From positions 17,287-81,286 of the forward strand of contig JAKSPK010000007.1 of the NCBI GenBank assembly GCA_024404875.1: 64,000 nucleotides of DNA, given 5' to 3'. Below the pieces are notes generated by a model. The model ran no database searches. It saw nothing but the letters and a program-made list of their open reading frames with translations, and was not told where the DNA came from. The position numbers and the translations under genes were made by a program. This document shows, piece by piece, positions 43,066-54,004 of the stretch (position 1 is the stretch's first letter; each line of letters starts with the position of its first letter). The DNA comes from Oscillospiraceae bacterium. Lineage in GTDB: Bacteria; Bacillota; Clostridia; Oscillospirales; Ruminococcaceae.

Positions 43066-43560
43066 ATGACTACACAGGTCAATCTGACAGAGTCCCAGTA
43101 TCAGCATTTGCTGGCTGCACTGGATGAGGAGCGCAGCAAATTCATGAATCTGCTGTATATCAGCGCCGGCGGCTCAATCCTGCTGCTGCTTCCCGGCATC
43201 ATGTCTCTGAGCGGAAGAGGCGGCGGATTATATGTGTCCGCTGCAGGCGCACTCTGGCTGATTTGCGCCATTATGACGGCTGTCCTGCTCATCACCGGCT
43301 ATCAGAAGAAATTCGGCAGCAACTGCCCGTATTCCCAGCTCAAGAACCGCAATTACACCTGCGAGCTGATTCAGGTTACAGCGAAATCCGGCGCGGAGGG
43401 CAGACCGCCCTATCTGCTGACCGATGTCATGGGCAATCAGTTTGTCTGCCCGATCTATATGGAATTCAAATACATCCAGCCGGGCGGCAATGCGATCGGT
43501 GTGTTTCTCCAGTCCGGCGGCAGATATGCTGTGCACGATCCGTCGAATGATACATATTGA
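43066..43560 (+). CDS. Small membrane protein of unknown function
   Basis: A 164-residue protein. A helical start (TESQYQHLLAALDEERSKFMN) is followed by two transmembrane segments (about 25-45 and 53-75) and a beta-rich C-terminal domain (about 80-164). No family is recognised. GAAGGAA precedes ATG 43066. The gene lies 29 bp after hydE and 29 bp before the SulP transporter start, inside the operon-like run. Confidence 0.65.
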   Translation: MTTQVNLTESQYQHLLAALDEERSKFMNLLYISAGGSILLLLPGIMSLSGRGGGLYVSAAGALWLICAIMTAVLLITGYQKKFGSNCPYSQLKNRNYTCELIQVTAKSGAEGRPPYLLTDVMGNQFVCPIYMEFKYIQPGGNAIGVFLQSGGRYAVHDPSNDTY

Positions 43561-43589
43561 TTTTTCAGATTCGGAAAGGAGGCCTGCTG

Positions 43590-45773
43590 ATGCTGGCGGG
43601 CGCATCCCGAAAGACACTGCCGCGTGATATTTTCACGGGCATCATCATTGCGCTTGTTTCCATTCCAATTTCAATGGGCTATGCGCAGATCGCCGGACTG
43701 CCCGCCGTCTGCGGGCTATACGGCTCAATCTTCCCGATCCTGATCTTCGCGCTTGGCTCAAAGTCTCCGCAGTTCATCTTTGGAGTTGATGCAGCACCGG
43801 CGGCACTGGTCGGGAGTTATCTCGCGGCGCATGGAATTGCAGCCGGATCTGCGGAAGCGGCTGCGGTTGTTCCGGTCATTACGCTGTTCACAGGGCTTTG
43901 GCTGATCCTCTTTGCGATCCTGAAAGCCGGAAGGCTGGCGGCATATATTTCCACGCCGGTTATGGGCGGCTTTATCAGCGGCATCTGCACGACGATTATC
44001 CTCATGCAGATTCCAAAGCTGCTCGGCGGCAGCAGCGGAACCGGTGAGCTGCCGGAACTGCTCCGGCATATGATTGCGGTATGCAGAACGGAGTTTCATC
44101 CGATGTCGCTGGCAGCGGGCGGCATTGCGCTGGCGGTTCTGCTGCTCGGAAAAAAGCTGGCACCGAAGCTGCCGATGGCGGTCTTTGTCATGGCGGCGGG
44201 TGCGGTGCTCGGCATGAGCGGTTTGGCGGAAAGATGCGGGATCAGGATGCTGGAGGCTGCGCCATCCGGTCTTCCCGCGTGGCATCTGCCTTCGCTGACG
44301 GCCGACGGCCTCGGTGATATCCTGACAACCAGCCTTGCAGTTGCGGCGGTTATCATGACCGAAACGCTGCTTGCAACGCACAGCTTCGGGAACAAAAACG
44401 GTTACAGCGTGCAGGATAACCGCGAGATCCTGATCTACGGTCTCTGCAATCTCTCCGCCTGTCTGACGGGCTGCTGTCCGGTAAACGGCTCTGTCTCCCG
44501 CACGGCAATGGGCGAGCAGTATGGCGGAAAGTCGCAGGTCATGTCGCTGACGGCATCCGTCACAATGGCGGGAATCCTGCTGTTCTGCACCGGATTCATC
44601 GGTTATCTGCCCGTGCCGGTGCTGACAGCGATTGTCATATCGGCGCTGCTCGGCGCGGTGGAATTTGATCTGGCGCACCGGCTGCTGAAACAGGATAAGC
44701 GCGAGCTGCTGATTTTCCTCGGCGCATTCGCAGGCGTGCTGTTCTTCGGAACGGTTGCAGGCGTGGTGATCGGCGTGATCTTGTCCTTTGTCGAGCTGAC
44801 ACTGCAGACTGCGAATCCGAAGCGCTCCTTTCTCGGCGTGATCCCCGGTCACGAGGGATTTCATTCGCTGGAGCGCAATACTTATGCAGAGCCGATCAGA
44901 AATGTGATCCTCTATCGCTTTTCAAGCAATCTCTATTTTGCGAATGTGCATTTGTTCATCAACGATCTGGAGGCGGCACTCCGGCCGGATACGAAATGCA
45001 TTGTGGTCGATTCCGGCGCGGTCTGCAATCTCGACATCACGGCTGCGGACCGTATTGAGGCGTTCCGCAAGACCCTGAACGAACGCGGTATCTCGCTGTA
45101 TTTTGCATCGCATATCGGAACGCTGAATGACCGCTTCCGGCAGCTCGGACTGCATGGCTGGATCGAGCACGGCTATGTCCGCCGGACGATCCCTGCGGCG
45201 CTCCGGAATGCTGGCTTTGCACCGCCCTATGTGACCGCATCCGGCACGGGCGGCGAGCAGGCGGCGGGCAATCCTGCACGGCTGGAATTTGAATGGGCAT
45301 TCGGTGCGGATGCATCGGCAGAGATTGAGCAATATGCCGAATCGCTGCTGGAAAGCATTGATGCTGGAAGCGGGGCCCCGCCGGAGGTACAGCTTGCCGC
45401 GGTCCTGAAAGCAAAGGGTATCTGGCACGATGTCAGCGATTCCGATCAGGAGGAATTGCTGACGCATTTGCAGGCGCATATCCGGGAACTTTCCGAGCGG
45501 CTGCATATGAAGGAATCGGAGGTCGAAGAAGCGATCGAGGCGCGGCGCATGAAGCTGGCGCTCCGGCTGATGCAGCGCAATCCGAAGGCGGCGGAGCGCA
45601 TCCGGGCATATAACCGTGAGCAGGAGGAAGTCCTGCGGGATTCTGATCCGGCGCTATATGCACAGCTGATGCAGTACCGCAGGGAATCGCTGCGGCATCT
45701 TTCAGCGGTGCATCCGGAGTATGCCGGAATCATCAGGCTATTCTATGAAAATGAGGAAATCGCAAGTGAATAA
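43590..45773 (+). CDS. SulP-family anion transporter with STAS domain and helical tail
   Basis: A 727-residue transporter. Residues 1 to about 415 are the SulP membrane domain (SIPISMGYAQIAGLPAVCGLYG is characteristic), and residues about 430-545 are the STAS domain (CIVVDSGAVCNLDITAADRI). Beyond it is an unusual tail of about 175 residues, charged and mostly helical (MKESEVEEAIEARRMKLALR, RIRAYNREQEEVLRD). SulP proteins carry sulfate, bicarbonate or other anions; the substrate is not assignable. GAAAGGAGG precedes ATG 43590. The end overlaps the acyltransferase start. Confidence 0.88.
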   Translation: MLAGASRKTLPRDIFTGIIIALVSIPISMGYAQIAGLPAVCGLYGSIFPILIFALGSKSPQFIFGVDAAPAALVGSYLAAHGIAAGSAEAAAVVPVITLFTGLWLILFAILKAGRLAAYISTPVMGGFISGICTTIILMQIPKLLGGSSGTGELPELLRHMIAVCRTEFHPMSLAAGGIALAVLLLGKKLAPKLPMAVFVMAAGAVLGMSGLAERCGIRMLEAAPSGLPAWHLPSLTADGLGDILTTSLAVAAVIMTETLLATHSFGNKNGYSVQDNREILIYGLCNLSACLTGCCPVNGSVSRTAMGEQYGGKSQVMSLTASVTMAGILLFCTGFIGYLPVPVLTAIVISALLGAVEFDLAHRLLKQDKRELLIFLGAFAGVLFFGTVAGVVIGVILSFVELTLQTANPKRSFLGVIPGHEGFHSLERNTYAEPIRNVILYRFSSNLYFANVHLFINDLEAALRPDTKCIVVDSGAVCNLDITAADRIEAFRKTLNERGISLYFASHIGTLNDRFRQLGLHGWIEHGYVRRTIPAALRNAGFAPPYVTASGTGGEQAAGNPARLEFEWAFGADASAEIEQYAESLLESIDAGSGAPPEVQLAAVLKAKGIWHDVSDSDQEELLTHLQAHIRELSERLHMKESEVEEAIEARRMKLALRLMQRNPKAAERIRAYNREQEEVLRDSDPALYAQLMQYRRESLRHLSAVHPEYAGIIRLFYENEEIASE

Positions 45774-47028
45774 AAAAGACAAAAGAAAAAACAGCATTTC
45801 TGCGGCGCTGGAGAAGACGACAGAGCTGCCAGTTGTTCCGGCCGGAGCAGAATCGGTTATCAAGACAGCGGCAGACACCGTGCAGGATGCTGCAGAAACG
45901 GTGAAGCATACGGAGTCGAAAAAGCAGGAAGAGAAGGCCATGCAGCCGGTGCAGAATGAGAAGAACGGTTTTCTGCTGCTTTCAAAATATCGCGGCGCAA
46001 TCATGGGCATCGCAGCGATCTGGATCCTGATCTTCCACGAATGGATCCAGCTTACGGTCACGCCGGAGGACGGCAGCTATCATGTCATCAATATGCTGGA
46101 GCGCTATATCAAGGCGATCGGCTTCTGCGGCGTGGATATATTTCTGATGCTCTCCGGCATCGGCCTGACCTTCGCGATCAAAAAGGATTCGCTCGGCAAA
46201 TTCTATTACCGGCGTCTGCGGCGCATCCTGCTGCCTTTCCTGACAGTCGCGGTGATCCGATTTATTCTGGAGGACTGGGGCTGGCAGAACTTCATCGGCA
46301 ATGTGACCGGCTGGAAATTCTACACGGTCTCGATGTATTCTTATTTGTGGTTTGTTCCGGCGATCTGTACATTATATCTGGTGTTCCCGCTGTATTACAA
46401 GCTTTTTCTCTGTGCAGAAAGCAAGATTATGTTCACAATCGGCGCGATCATTGTCTGGCTGATGGCAACACTTTACCTTCGTGATTCGCTCCGCGGCGAT
46501 TTGTTCGGCTTCACGAACCGCATTCCTGTCTTCCTGATCGGCATTCTGTTCGGCTGGATGACGCAGAACCGCAGGGAGATCGTCTTTACGCCGCAGACAT
46601 GGCTGCATATCATCTTCACGGCGCTGCTTGGATTTTATCTTGCATTCCTCGCGAATTTCCGCGGCTATCCGCTGATCGTTCCGGTCTCGAACTGCTGTAT
46701 CCCGAACTGCCTGATTGCAATCAGCTTCCCGTTCCTGCTGGCGAAGGGATTCTCCCTGCTGGAACAGAAGGCGGCCCGTTTCGGCAAAGCGGTCCTGCAG
46801 ATCTTCGCATTCTTCGGTGCATTCTCGCTGGAATTCTACTGTGTGCAGGAATGGCTTGCGGGCTGGCTGATGCCGAAGCTCTTCGAGCACGGCTGGCAGA
46901 ATCCCGGCGTGAATCTGGTGATCTTTGTCTCAGTTACGGCGGCCGCATTTATTTCGAGCCAGCTCTTTGTGATGTTCTGGAAGCTTGTTGAGATGCCATT
47001 TCGCAAAAAAGAGAAAAAGTCTGCCTGA
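45766..47028 (+). CDS. Acyltransferase family 3 membrane protein
   Basis: A 420-residue OafA/YrhL-type membrane acyltransferase. A polar N-terminal extension of about 65 residues precedes ten or so hydrophobic helices. The conserved His lies in WILIFHEWIQL and the RRLRRILLPFL block follows the second helix. It probably O-acylates a surface glycan, which fits with the glycosyltransferase upstream. The start is uncertain: GTG 45766 has GAGGAAA at normal distance, while ATG 45745 and 45751 lie deeper inside the SulP gene. Confidence 0.85.
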   Translation: MNKKDKRKNSISAALEKTTELPVVPAGAESVIKTAADTVQDAAETVKHTESKKQEEKAMQPVQNEKNGFLLLSKYRGAIMGIAAIWILIFHEWIQLTVTPEDGSYHVINMLERYIKAIGFCGVDIFLMLSGIGLTFAIKKDSLGKFYYRRLRRILLPFLTVAVIRFILEDWGWQNFIGNVTGWKFYTVSMYSYLWFVPAICTLYLVFPLYYKLFLCAESKIMFTIGAIIVWLMATLYLRDSLRGDLFGFTNRIPVFLIGILFGWMTQNRREIVFTPQTWLHIIFTALLGFYLAFLANFRGYPLIVPVSNCCIPNCLIAISFPFLLAKGFSLLEQKAARFGKAVLQIFAFFGAFSLEFYCVQEWLAGWLMPKLFEHGWQNPGVNLVIFVSVTAAAFISSQLFVMFWKLVEMPFRKKEKKSA

Positions 47029-47092
47029 GTGCCGAAAACAAATGCCGCTGATGCGGGTAATTTTGTGAGAATCGGAGAAAAATGAATTTCAC

Positions 47093-47121
47093 TTGACAAA
47101 AGGCATAATTCGGTATATAAT
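47093..47121 (+). promoter_or_regulatory. Promoter of the str operon
   Basis: TTGACA (47093-47098), 17-bp spacer, TATAAT (47116-47121), 61 bp upstream of rpsL. Confidence 0.92.
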
Positions 47122-47182
47122 GATATGAGCGCGCGGTATGTCTGCACGCTCATATTCTATTTTATAAAGAAGGAGGAAAATC

Positions 47183-47605
47183 ATGCCAACTTTTAATCAG
47201 CTCGTTCGTAAGGGCAGAAAAAGTCTGATGGAGAAGTCTACCGCTCCGGCACTTCAGAAGGGTTATAACGCACAGAAGAAGTCCCAGATCGACCTCAGCT
47301 CTCCGCAGAAGCGCGGTGTCTGCACTGCTGTTAAGACTGCCACCCCGAAAAAGCCGAACTCCGCAATGCGTAAGATCGCCAGAGTGCGTCTGACCAACGG
47401 ATATGAGGTCACTGCCTACATTCCGGGTATCGGTCACAATTTGCAGGAGCACAGCGTCGTGCTGATCCGCGGCGGTCGTGTCAAGGACCTGCCTGGTGTG
47501 CGTTATCACATCATCCGCGGTACACTCGATGCGCAGGGCGTGAACGGCCGTATGCAGGCTCGTTCCAAGTACGGCGCAAAGCGTCCGAAGGCAGGCAAGA
47601 AGTAA
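47183..47605 (+). CDS. rpsL: 30S ribosomal protein S12
   Basis: A 140-residue S12. [20 protein letters not shown] and the [11 protein letters not shown] and KDLPGVRYH blocks are universal decoding-site sequences. The Lys positions at which streptomycin-resistance substitutions occur (KKPNSA and the VKDLPG region) are wild type. AAGGAGGAAA precedes the ATG. First gene of the str operon. Confidence 0.98.
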   Translation: MPTFNQLVRKGRKSLMEKSTAPALQKGYNAQKKSQIDLSSPQKRGVCTAVKTATPKKPNSAMRKIARVRLTNGYEVTAYIPGIGHNLQEHSVVLIRGGRVKDLPGVRYHIIRGTLDAQGVNGRMQARSKYGAKRPKAGKK

Positions 47606-47796
47606 TTCTTATCCTGCACAACCATTTATTCGCATTTACCCGCAAAACTTTGTGGATTGAATAGATAGCATTTACATCCGTTTTGAGACGGAATGCCGTT
47701 TTGCTGTCTCTTTATCCGCAGCGGCGCCTGTGCTGTGAAACGCAGTGACAGGTGAGTACCTGTGAATTCATCTTTATATGAAGGAGGGAAGCGAGT

Positions 47797-48267
47797 ATGC
47801 CAAGAAGAGGCAATATCGCAAAGCGTGACGTTCTGGCTGATCCGATGTACGGTTCCAAGCTCGTAACGCGTCTCATCAACAACATCATGCTCGACGGTAA
47901 GAAGGGTGTCGCACAGAAGATCGTGTACGATGCATTCGAGATCGTCAAGGAAAAGACCGACCGCGAACCGCTTGAGGTATTTGAGCAGGCAATGGAGAAC
48001 ATCATGCCTGTTCTGGAGGTCAAGGCACGCCGTATGGGCGGTGCGACCTACCAGGTTCCGATGGAGGTTCGTCCGGACCGCCGTCAGACGCTCGGTCTGC
48101 GCTGGATCACCAAGTATTCCAGAGCAAGAAGCGAAAAGACCATGAAGGAGCGCCTGGCAGGTGAGATCATCGACGCTGTCAACGGCACCGGCGGCTCTGT
48201 CAAGAAGCGCGAGGATACGCACAAGATGGCAGAGGCAAACAAGGCGTTTGCACACTATCGCTGGTAA
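47797..48267 (+). CDS. rpsG: 30S ribosomal protein S7
   Basis: A 156-residue S7 ([46 protein letters not shown]). It nucleates assembly of the 16S rRNA 3' domain. The preceding intercistronic gap is 191 bp, longer than usual, and contains a CAGGT/ACCTG hairpin near 47750. In E. coli the rpsL-rpsG spacer binds S7 for feedback control; a similar role here is possible. AAGGAGGG precedes the ATG. Confidence 0.98.
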   Translation: MPRRGNIAKRDVLADPMYGSKLVTRLINNIMLDGKKGVAQKIVYDAFEIVKEKTDREPLEVFEQAMENIMPVLEVKARRMGGATYQVPMEVRPDRRQTLGLRWITKYSRARSEKTMKERLAGEIIDAVNGTGGSVKKREDTHKMAEANKAFAHYRW

Positions 48268-48327
48268 TTCTTTGCTGCCGGCAGCCCTTTTGGGGCGGCC
48301 AGGGATTCTGAATTAGGAGGGACCAAA

Positions 48328-50421
<2,094 letters not shown>

Positions 50422-50443
50422 TTCTGATGTTGATTTTGCCTTT

Positions 50444-50470
50444 CGGATATCGGCAGAAAGCCGATATCCG
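50444..50470. repeat. Perfect hairpin between fusA and tuf
   Basis: CGGATATCGGC (50444-50454), loop AGAAA, GCCGATATCCG (50460-50470). There is no T-tract after it, so it is more likely an mRNA 3'-end stabiliser or processing signal than a terminator. Confidence 0.6.
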
Positions 50471-50542
50471 GCGGTGAAATCACTCAAAATTGTGCCGAAT
50501 TTTGAAAATTTGCAGAAATTTGGAATTTTTTTCTAAAAAGCC

Positions 50543-50571
50543 TTGCATTTTTATTTGAAATCTGGTACAAT
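50543..50571 (+). promoter_or_regulatory. Promoter of tuf
   Basis: TTGCAT (50543-50548), 17-bp spacer ending TGG, TACAAT (50566-50571). It lets tuf be expressed apart from the str operon. Confidence 0.82.
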
Positions 50572-50658
50572 ATAAGGTGTCAGGTCTTTGTCGTATCACA
50601 GATGATGACCGAACCTAATTTTTACCCCATAATCCATTAAAAATAGGAGGAGATTCCA

Positions 50659-51861
50659 ATGGCAAAGGAACATTTTGAACGTACAAAACCCCATGTCAAC
50701 ATTGGTACGATCGGCCACGTTGACCACGGCAAGACCACTCTGACTGCTGCGATCACCAAGACGCTGGCAATGAAGGGTCAGGCAAAGTTTGAGGACTATT
50801 CCATGATCGACAAGGCTCCGGAGGAGCGCGCACGCGGAATCACAATCAACACTGCACACGTTGAGTATGAGACTGACAGCCGTCACTACGCTCACGTTGA
50901 CTGCCCTGGTCACGCTGACTATATCAAGAACATGATCACCGGTGCTGCACAGATGGACGGCGCAATCCTCGTTGTTGCTGCTTCCGACGGCCCGATGGCT
51001 CAGACCAAGGAGCACATCCTGCTCGCTCGTCAGGTTGGCGTGCCGGCAATCGTCGTGTTCATGAACAAGACTGACCTCGTTGATGACGAGGAGCTGATCG
51101 ATCTCGTTGAGATGGATATCCGCGATACCCTGAGCTCCTATGAGTTCCCTGGCGACGATATTCCGATCATCAAGGGTTCTGCATTCCAGGCTCTCGATTC
51201 CAAGTCCACCGATATCAATGATGCAGTTTATGCACCGATCCTTGAGCTGATGGACGCTGTTGATTCCTATATCCCGACTCCGGATCGTAAGGCAGATCAG
51301 CCGTTCCTGATGCCGGTTGAGGATACAATGACCATTTCCGGTCGTGGTACTGTTGCTACCGGCCGTGTTGAGCGTGGTCAGATCAAGGTTGGCGAGACTG
51401 TTGAGATCGTCGGTCTGAAGGAAGAAAAGGGCTCTACCGTTGTTACCGGTCTGGAAATGTTCCGCAAGACTCTGGATTACGCAGAGGCTGGCGACAACAT
51501 CGGCGCACTGCTCCGTGGTGTTTCCCGTAAGGACATCGAAAGAGGCCAGGTTCTCTGCAAGCCGGGTTCCATTCACCCGCACACCAAGTTCAAGGGCCAG
51601 GTCTACGTTCTGAAGAAGGAAGAGGGTGGCCGTCATAAGCCGTTCTTCTCCAACTATCGTCCGCAGTTCTACTTCCGTACAACTGACGTTACCGGTATCA
51701 TCACTCTTCCGGATGGCGTTCAGATGTGCAACCCTGGCGACAACATCGAGATCTCTGTTGAGCTGATCACTCCGATCGCTATCGAGCAGGGTCTCCGCTT
51801 CGCTATCCGCGAGGGCGGTAAGACTGTTGGTTCCGGCGTTGTTACCGATATCAACGAGTAA
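50659..51861 (+). CDS. tuf: Translation elongation factor Tu
   Basis: A 400-residue EF-Tu. The motifs are [15 protein letters not shown] (G1), [15 protein letters not shown] (switch I), DCPGHADY (G3) and NKTD (G4), with domains II and III complete to VTDINE. It delivers aminoacyl-tRNA to the ribosome. AGGAGGAG precedes the ATG. It has its own promoter and a strong terminator. T-rich synonymous choices (GTT, GCT) are more frequent than in neighbouring genes, as expected for a very highly expressed gene. Confidence 0.98.
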   Translation: MAKEHFERTKPHVNIGTIGHVDHGKTTLTAAITKTLAMKGQAKFEDYSMIDKAPEERARGITINTAHVEYETDSRHYAHVDCPGHADYIKNMITGAAQMDGAILVVAASDGPMAQTKEHILLARQVGVPAIVVFMNKTDLVDDEELIDLVEMDIRDTLSSYEFPGDDIPIIKGSAFQALDSKSTDINDAVYAPILELMDAVDSYIPTPDRKADQPFLMPVEDTMTISGRGTVATGRVERGQIKVGETVEIVGLKEEKGSTVVTGLEMFRKTLDYAEAGDNIGALLRGVSRKDIERGQVLCKPGSIHPHTKFKGQVYVLKKEEGGRHKPFFSNYRPQFYFRTTDVTGIITLPDGVQMCNPGDNIEISVELITPIAIEQGLRFAIREGGKTVGSGVVTDINE

Positions 51862-51875
51862 TTTTTACTGATAAG

Positions 51876-51911
51876 AAGACCGAATCCTTTTGGGGTTCGG
51901 TCTTTTTGTAT
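51876..51911 (+). terminator. Terminator of tuf
   Basis: AAGACCGAA (51876-51884) pairs with TTCGGTCTT (51896-51904), followed by TTTG. Confidence 0.92.
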
Positions 51912-52054
51912 TCTGGCAGGTCCTTTTCGTCAGGATATCATGTTGGAAACGGCGTTCAGATAGTGCAGTTGATCATTTCAAATATACAAAATGTAATTCT
52001 GTATAGGATGATTACTATATGTTTTTCTTATACCCCCTATCAGGAAATAACTAT

Positions 52055-52083
52055 TTGCTTTTTGTCTGAAAATATGATATGAT
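52055..52083 (+). promoter_or_regulatory. Promoter of the CBM22-dockerin-CE4 gene
   Basis: TTGCTT (52055-52060), 17-bp spacer ending TGA, TATGAT (52078-52083). The leader from here to the ATG is about 304 nt. Confidence 0.72.
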
Positions 52084-52149
52084 GAAATCAAGGAAATGAA
52101 TCAAACGAATGAAAGGGTACGGCGCACTCCGTACCGAGCTGAATAAAGT

Positions 52150-52217
52150 TCCCCCTAAGTGGCAGCGTCGGCGACATTGCCGAAGGCAAAGCCTCCGTCG
52201 CTCCACTCTTTTTTTTA
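52150..52217 (+). promoter_or_regulatory. Three-way-junction hairpin followed by eight T (attenuator or dispersed palindrome)
   Basis: AGTGGcAGCG (52158-52167) pairs with CGCTCCACT (52199-52207) around two small hairpins, CGGC/GCCG and AGGC/GCCT, followed by eight T (52209-52216). TCCCCCTAA (52150-52158) can alternatively pair with TTAGGGGA (52274-52281), which overlaps the base of the first stem by one nucleotide. Confidence 0.45.
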
Positions 52218-52304
52218 TTACAGGCACGACCTGTCCGGAGAAACAATTGAAAAACTCAGGCGCTGAATGCTGATTAGGGGAGTCCGTATTTGTATATAAA
52301 ACCA

Positions 52305-52334
52305 TCCCCGAGCTGCGGCATCGGGGCGTTTTTA
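52305..52334 (+). terminator. Terminator-like hairpin in the CE4 leader
   Basis: CCCCGA (52306-52311) pairs with TCGGGG (52321-52326), then CGTTTTTAT. It lies about 60 nt upstream of the ATG and would stop transcription before the gene unless prevented. Confidence 0.65.
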
Positions 52335-52393
52335 TAATTTGCAGTAATCACAAAGCTTGTTTACACTGAAACACAGAGAAAAGGGGAAGGATT

Positions 52394-53905
52394 ATGTATA
52401 GCTTCAAAAAATACTTTTCAACAGCAATGAGCGTCTCGATTCTGCTCGCGACTTTGAGCGCGAATGCATTTCCGGTCAGTGCTGGTCAGACATTGCTTGA
52501 TGCTGGCTTTGAGAGCGGCATGGACGGATTCAGTGCGCGCGCATCGGAGTCGGTTGACCGCGTCGATACGCAAGCCTACGAGGGCCGCTACAGTCTGTGC
52601 GTCAGCAACCGCACGAGCGCATGGAACGGTGCAGCCGCATCGCTTGGCTCCGATTGGAAGGCAGGTGAGACCTACGCGTTCTCCTGCGCAGTCTATCAGG
52701 CATCCGGCGAGACGGTTGATATGAAGCTTTCGCTGCAATACAACGACGGCTCCGGCGACGACTGGGTACAGATCGCGGAAGGCCCCGTGAGCAGCGGAGC
52801 ATGGACAATTCTGTCGAATGACAAATACACGATTCCGGCTGGTGCCGCGAGCTGTGTGCTCTATATCGAAACGGCAGAAAGTCTCTGCGATTTTTATGTA
52901 GATTCGATATATTCTGAAATTCCGTCCGCTGAGCCGCCGAAACCGACATTCCAACGCGGAGATGTGAATCACGACGGCGGAATTGATAAAAAGGATGTGG
53001 CGGATTTGACCGGCTGGCTGCTGACGAACGGCGGAGATTTCGTGAATCTCGATACTGCGGATATGGACAGCAACGGCATCCTGACAGCTGCGGATCTTGC
53101 ACTGCTGCGGCAGTTCTTTATTTATCCGGAACTGACACGCACCACTACAACGACAACTGTTACTACGACAACCACAACGACGACTGCGCCGCCGGTCAGC
53201 GATGAGGTCTGGCCGGAGCTGAAGCCCGGCGACAAGTGGTATAATACCGCTGACATCAGCTGGATTCCGGCAGGCAAGAAGACCGTTGCATTGTCCTTTG
53301 ATGACGGTCCGTGTCCGAACGGCGAGAATTACGGCATCCGCATTCAGCAGGCGCTGAACAAGCAGGGCTTCCATGCGACTTTCTTCTACTGGGGCGAGCG
53401 CATTCCGGGTCACGAGAGCGAGATTCTTTCTGCTGAGGCGGGCGGTCATGAGGTTGCGAACCACACATGGAATCATCCGAATAACTATAATCAATATGAT
53501 GCTGCCGGCGTCCTGAGCCAGTACACCCGCGTCAAGGATAAGCTGAATGAGATTCTCGGCGTAAAGCGTGATTATCTGCTTCGGCTGCCGTATCTGAACA
53601 ACGGCCCGACCATTTCCAGCACGCTGCCGGTTCCGTTCCCGAACTGCGGCATCAATACTGCTGATTATGAGGCCGGTCACACCGCACAGCAAACGATCAG
53701 CACGATCCAGCAGGCAGCACAGAACGGCTCCCTGAACGGCAAGGTTGTTCTGCTGCACGAAGTATATGAGGAGACTGCAAAGGCAGTCGAGGCACTGGCA
53801 CCGTGGCTTGCACAGAATGGATATGTTGTCTGCACGGTTTCGGAGATGTTCAAGTACAACGGCAAGGATATGTACGCAGGCCGTACCTATGACAGCTGCT
53901 TCTGA
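52394..53905 (+). CDS. Secreted CBM22 - dockerin - CE4 polysaccharide deacetylase (probable acetyl xylan esterase)
   Basis: A 503-residue secreted protein. It has a signal peptide (about 1-31), a CBM22-like module (about 33-180, DAGFESGMDGFSARASE), an internal dockerin with both calcium loops (GDVNHDGGIDKKD at about 188, ADMDSNGILTAAD at about 218), a Thr-rich linker (about 250-272) and a CE4 NodB domain (about 290-490). The CE4 motifs are SFDDGPCP (catalytic and metal Asp), HTWNHP (metal His pair), RLPYLNN and LLHE. CE4 plus a xylan-binding CBM22 points to removal of acetyl groups from xylan. GGGGAAGG precedes the ATG. Confidence 0.92.
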   Translation: MYSFKKYFSTAMSVSILLATLSANAFPVSAGQTLLDAGFESGMDGFSARASESVDRVDTQAYEGRYSLCVSNRTSAWNGAAASLGSDWKAGETYAFSCAVYQASGETVDMKLSLQYNDGSGDDWVQIAEGPVSSGAWTILSNDKYTIPAGAASCVLYIETAESLCDFYVDSIYSEIPSAEPPKPTFQRGDVNHDGGIDKKDVADLTGWLLTNGGDFVNLDTADMDSNGILTAADLALLRQFFIYPELTRTTTTTTVTTTTTTTTAPPVSDEVWPELKPGDKWYNTADISWIPAGKKTVALSFDDGPCPNGENYGIRIQQALNKQGFHATFFYWGERIPGHESEILSAEAGGHEVANHTWNHPNNYNQYDAAGVLSQYTRVKDKLNEILGVKRDYLLRLPYLNNGPTISSTLPVPFPNCGINTADYEAGHTAQQTISTIQQAAQNGSLNGKVVLLHEVYEETAKAVEALAPWLAQNGYVVCTVSEMFKYNGKDMYAGRTYDSCF

Positions 53906-53941
53906 TTACATCACCAATTCTTTCTGCCAACTCTCAAATGA

Positions 53942-53977
53942 GCAAAAAGCACCCGCGTCAAACGGGTGCTTTTTGCT
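53942..53977. terminator. Bidirectional terminator between the CE4 and S1-domain genes
   Basis: GCAAAAAGCACCCG pairs with CGGGTGCTTTTTGC, with A/T runs on both sides, between convergent genes. Confidence 0.88.
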
Positions 53978-54004
53978 GTCATGTCGGCAGGGGATCGGAG
54001 GCGG

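Larger units (their letters stand above)
51862..52393. other. Intergenic region between tuf and the CBM22/CE4 gene
   Basis: Contains the tuf terminator, about 140 bp of AT-rich DNA with no recognised feature, the promoter at 52055-52083, and a leader of about 300 nt with two terminator-like structures (52150-52217 and 52305-52334). Confidence 0.65.

Noticed and set aside
52158-52207. Cyclic di-GMP-I riboswitch, suggested by a GCAAAGCC string
   Set aside because: The other conserved half (CGCACAGGGCAAACC-like) and the GNRA tetraloop arm are absent.
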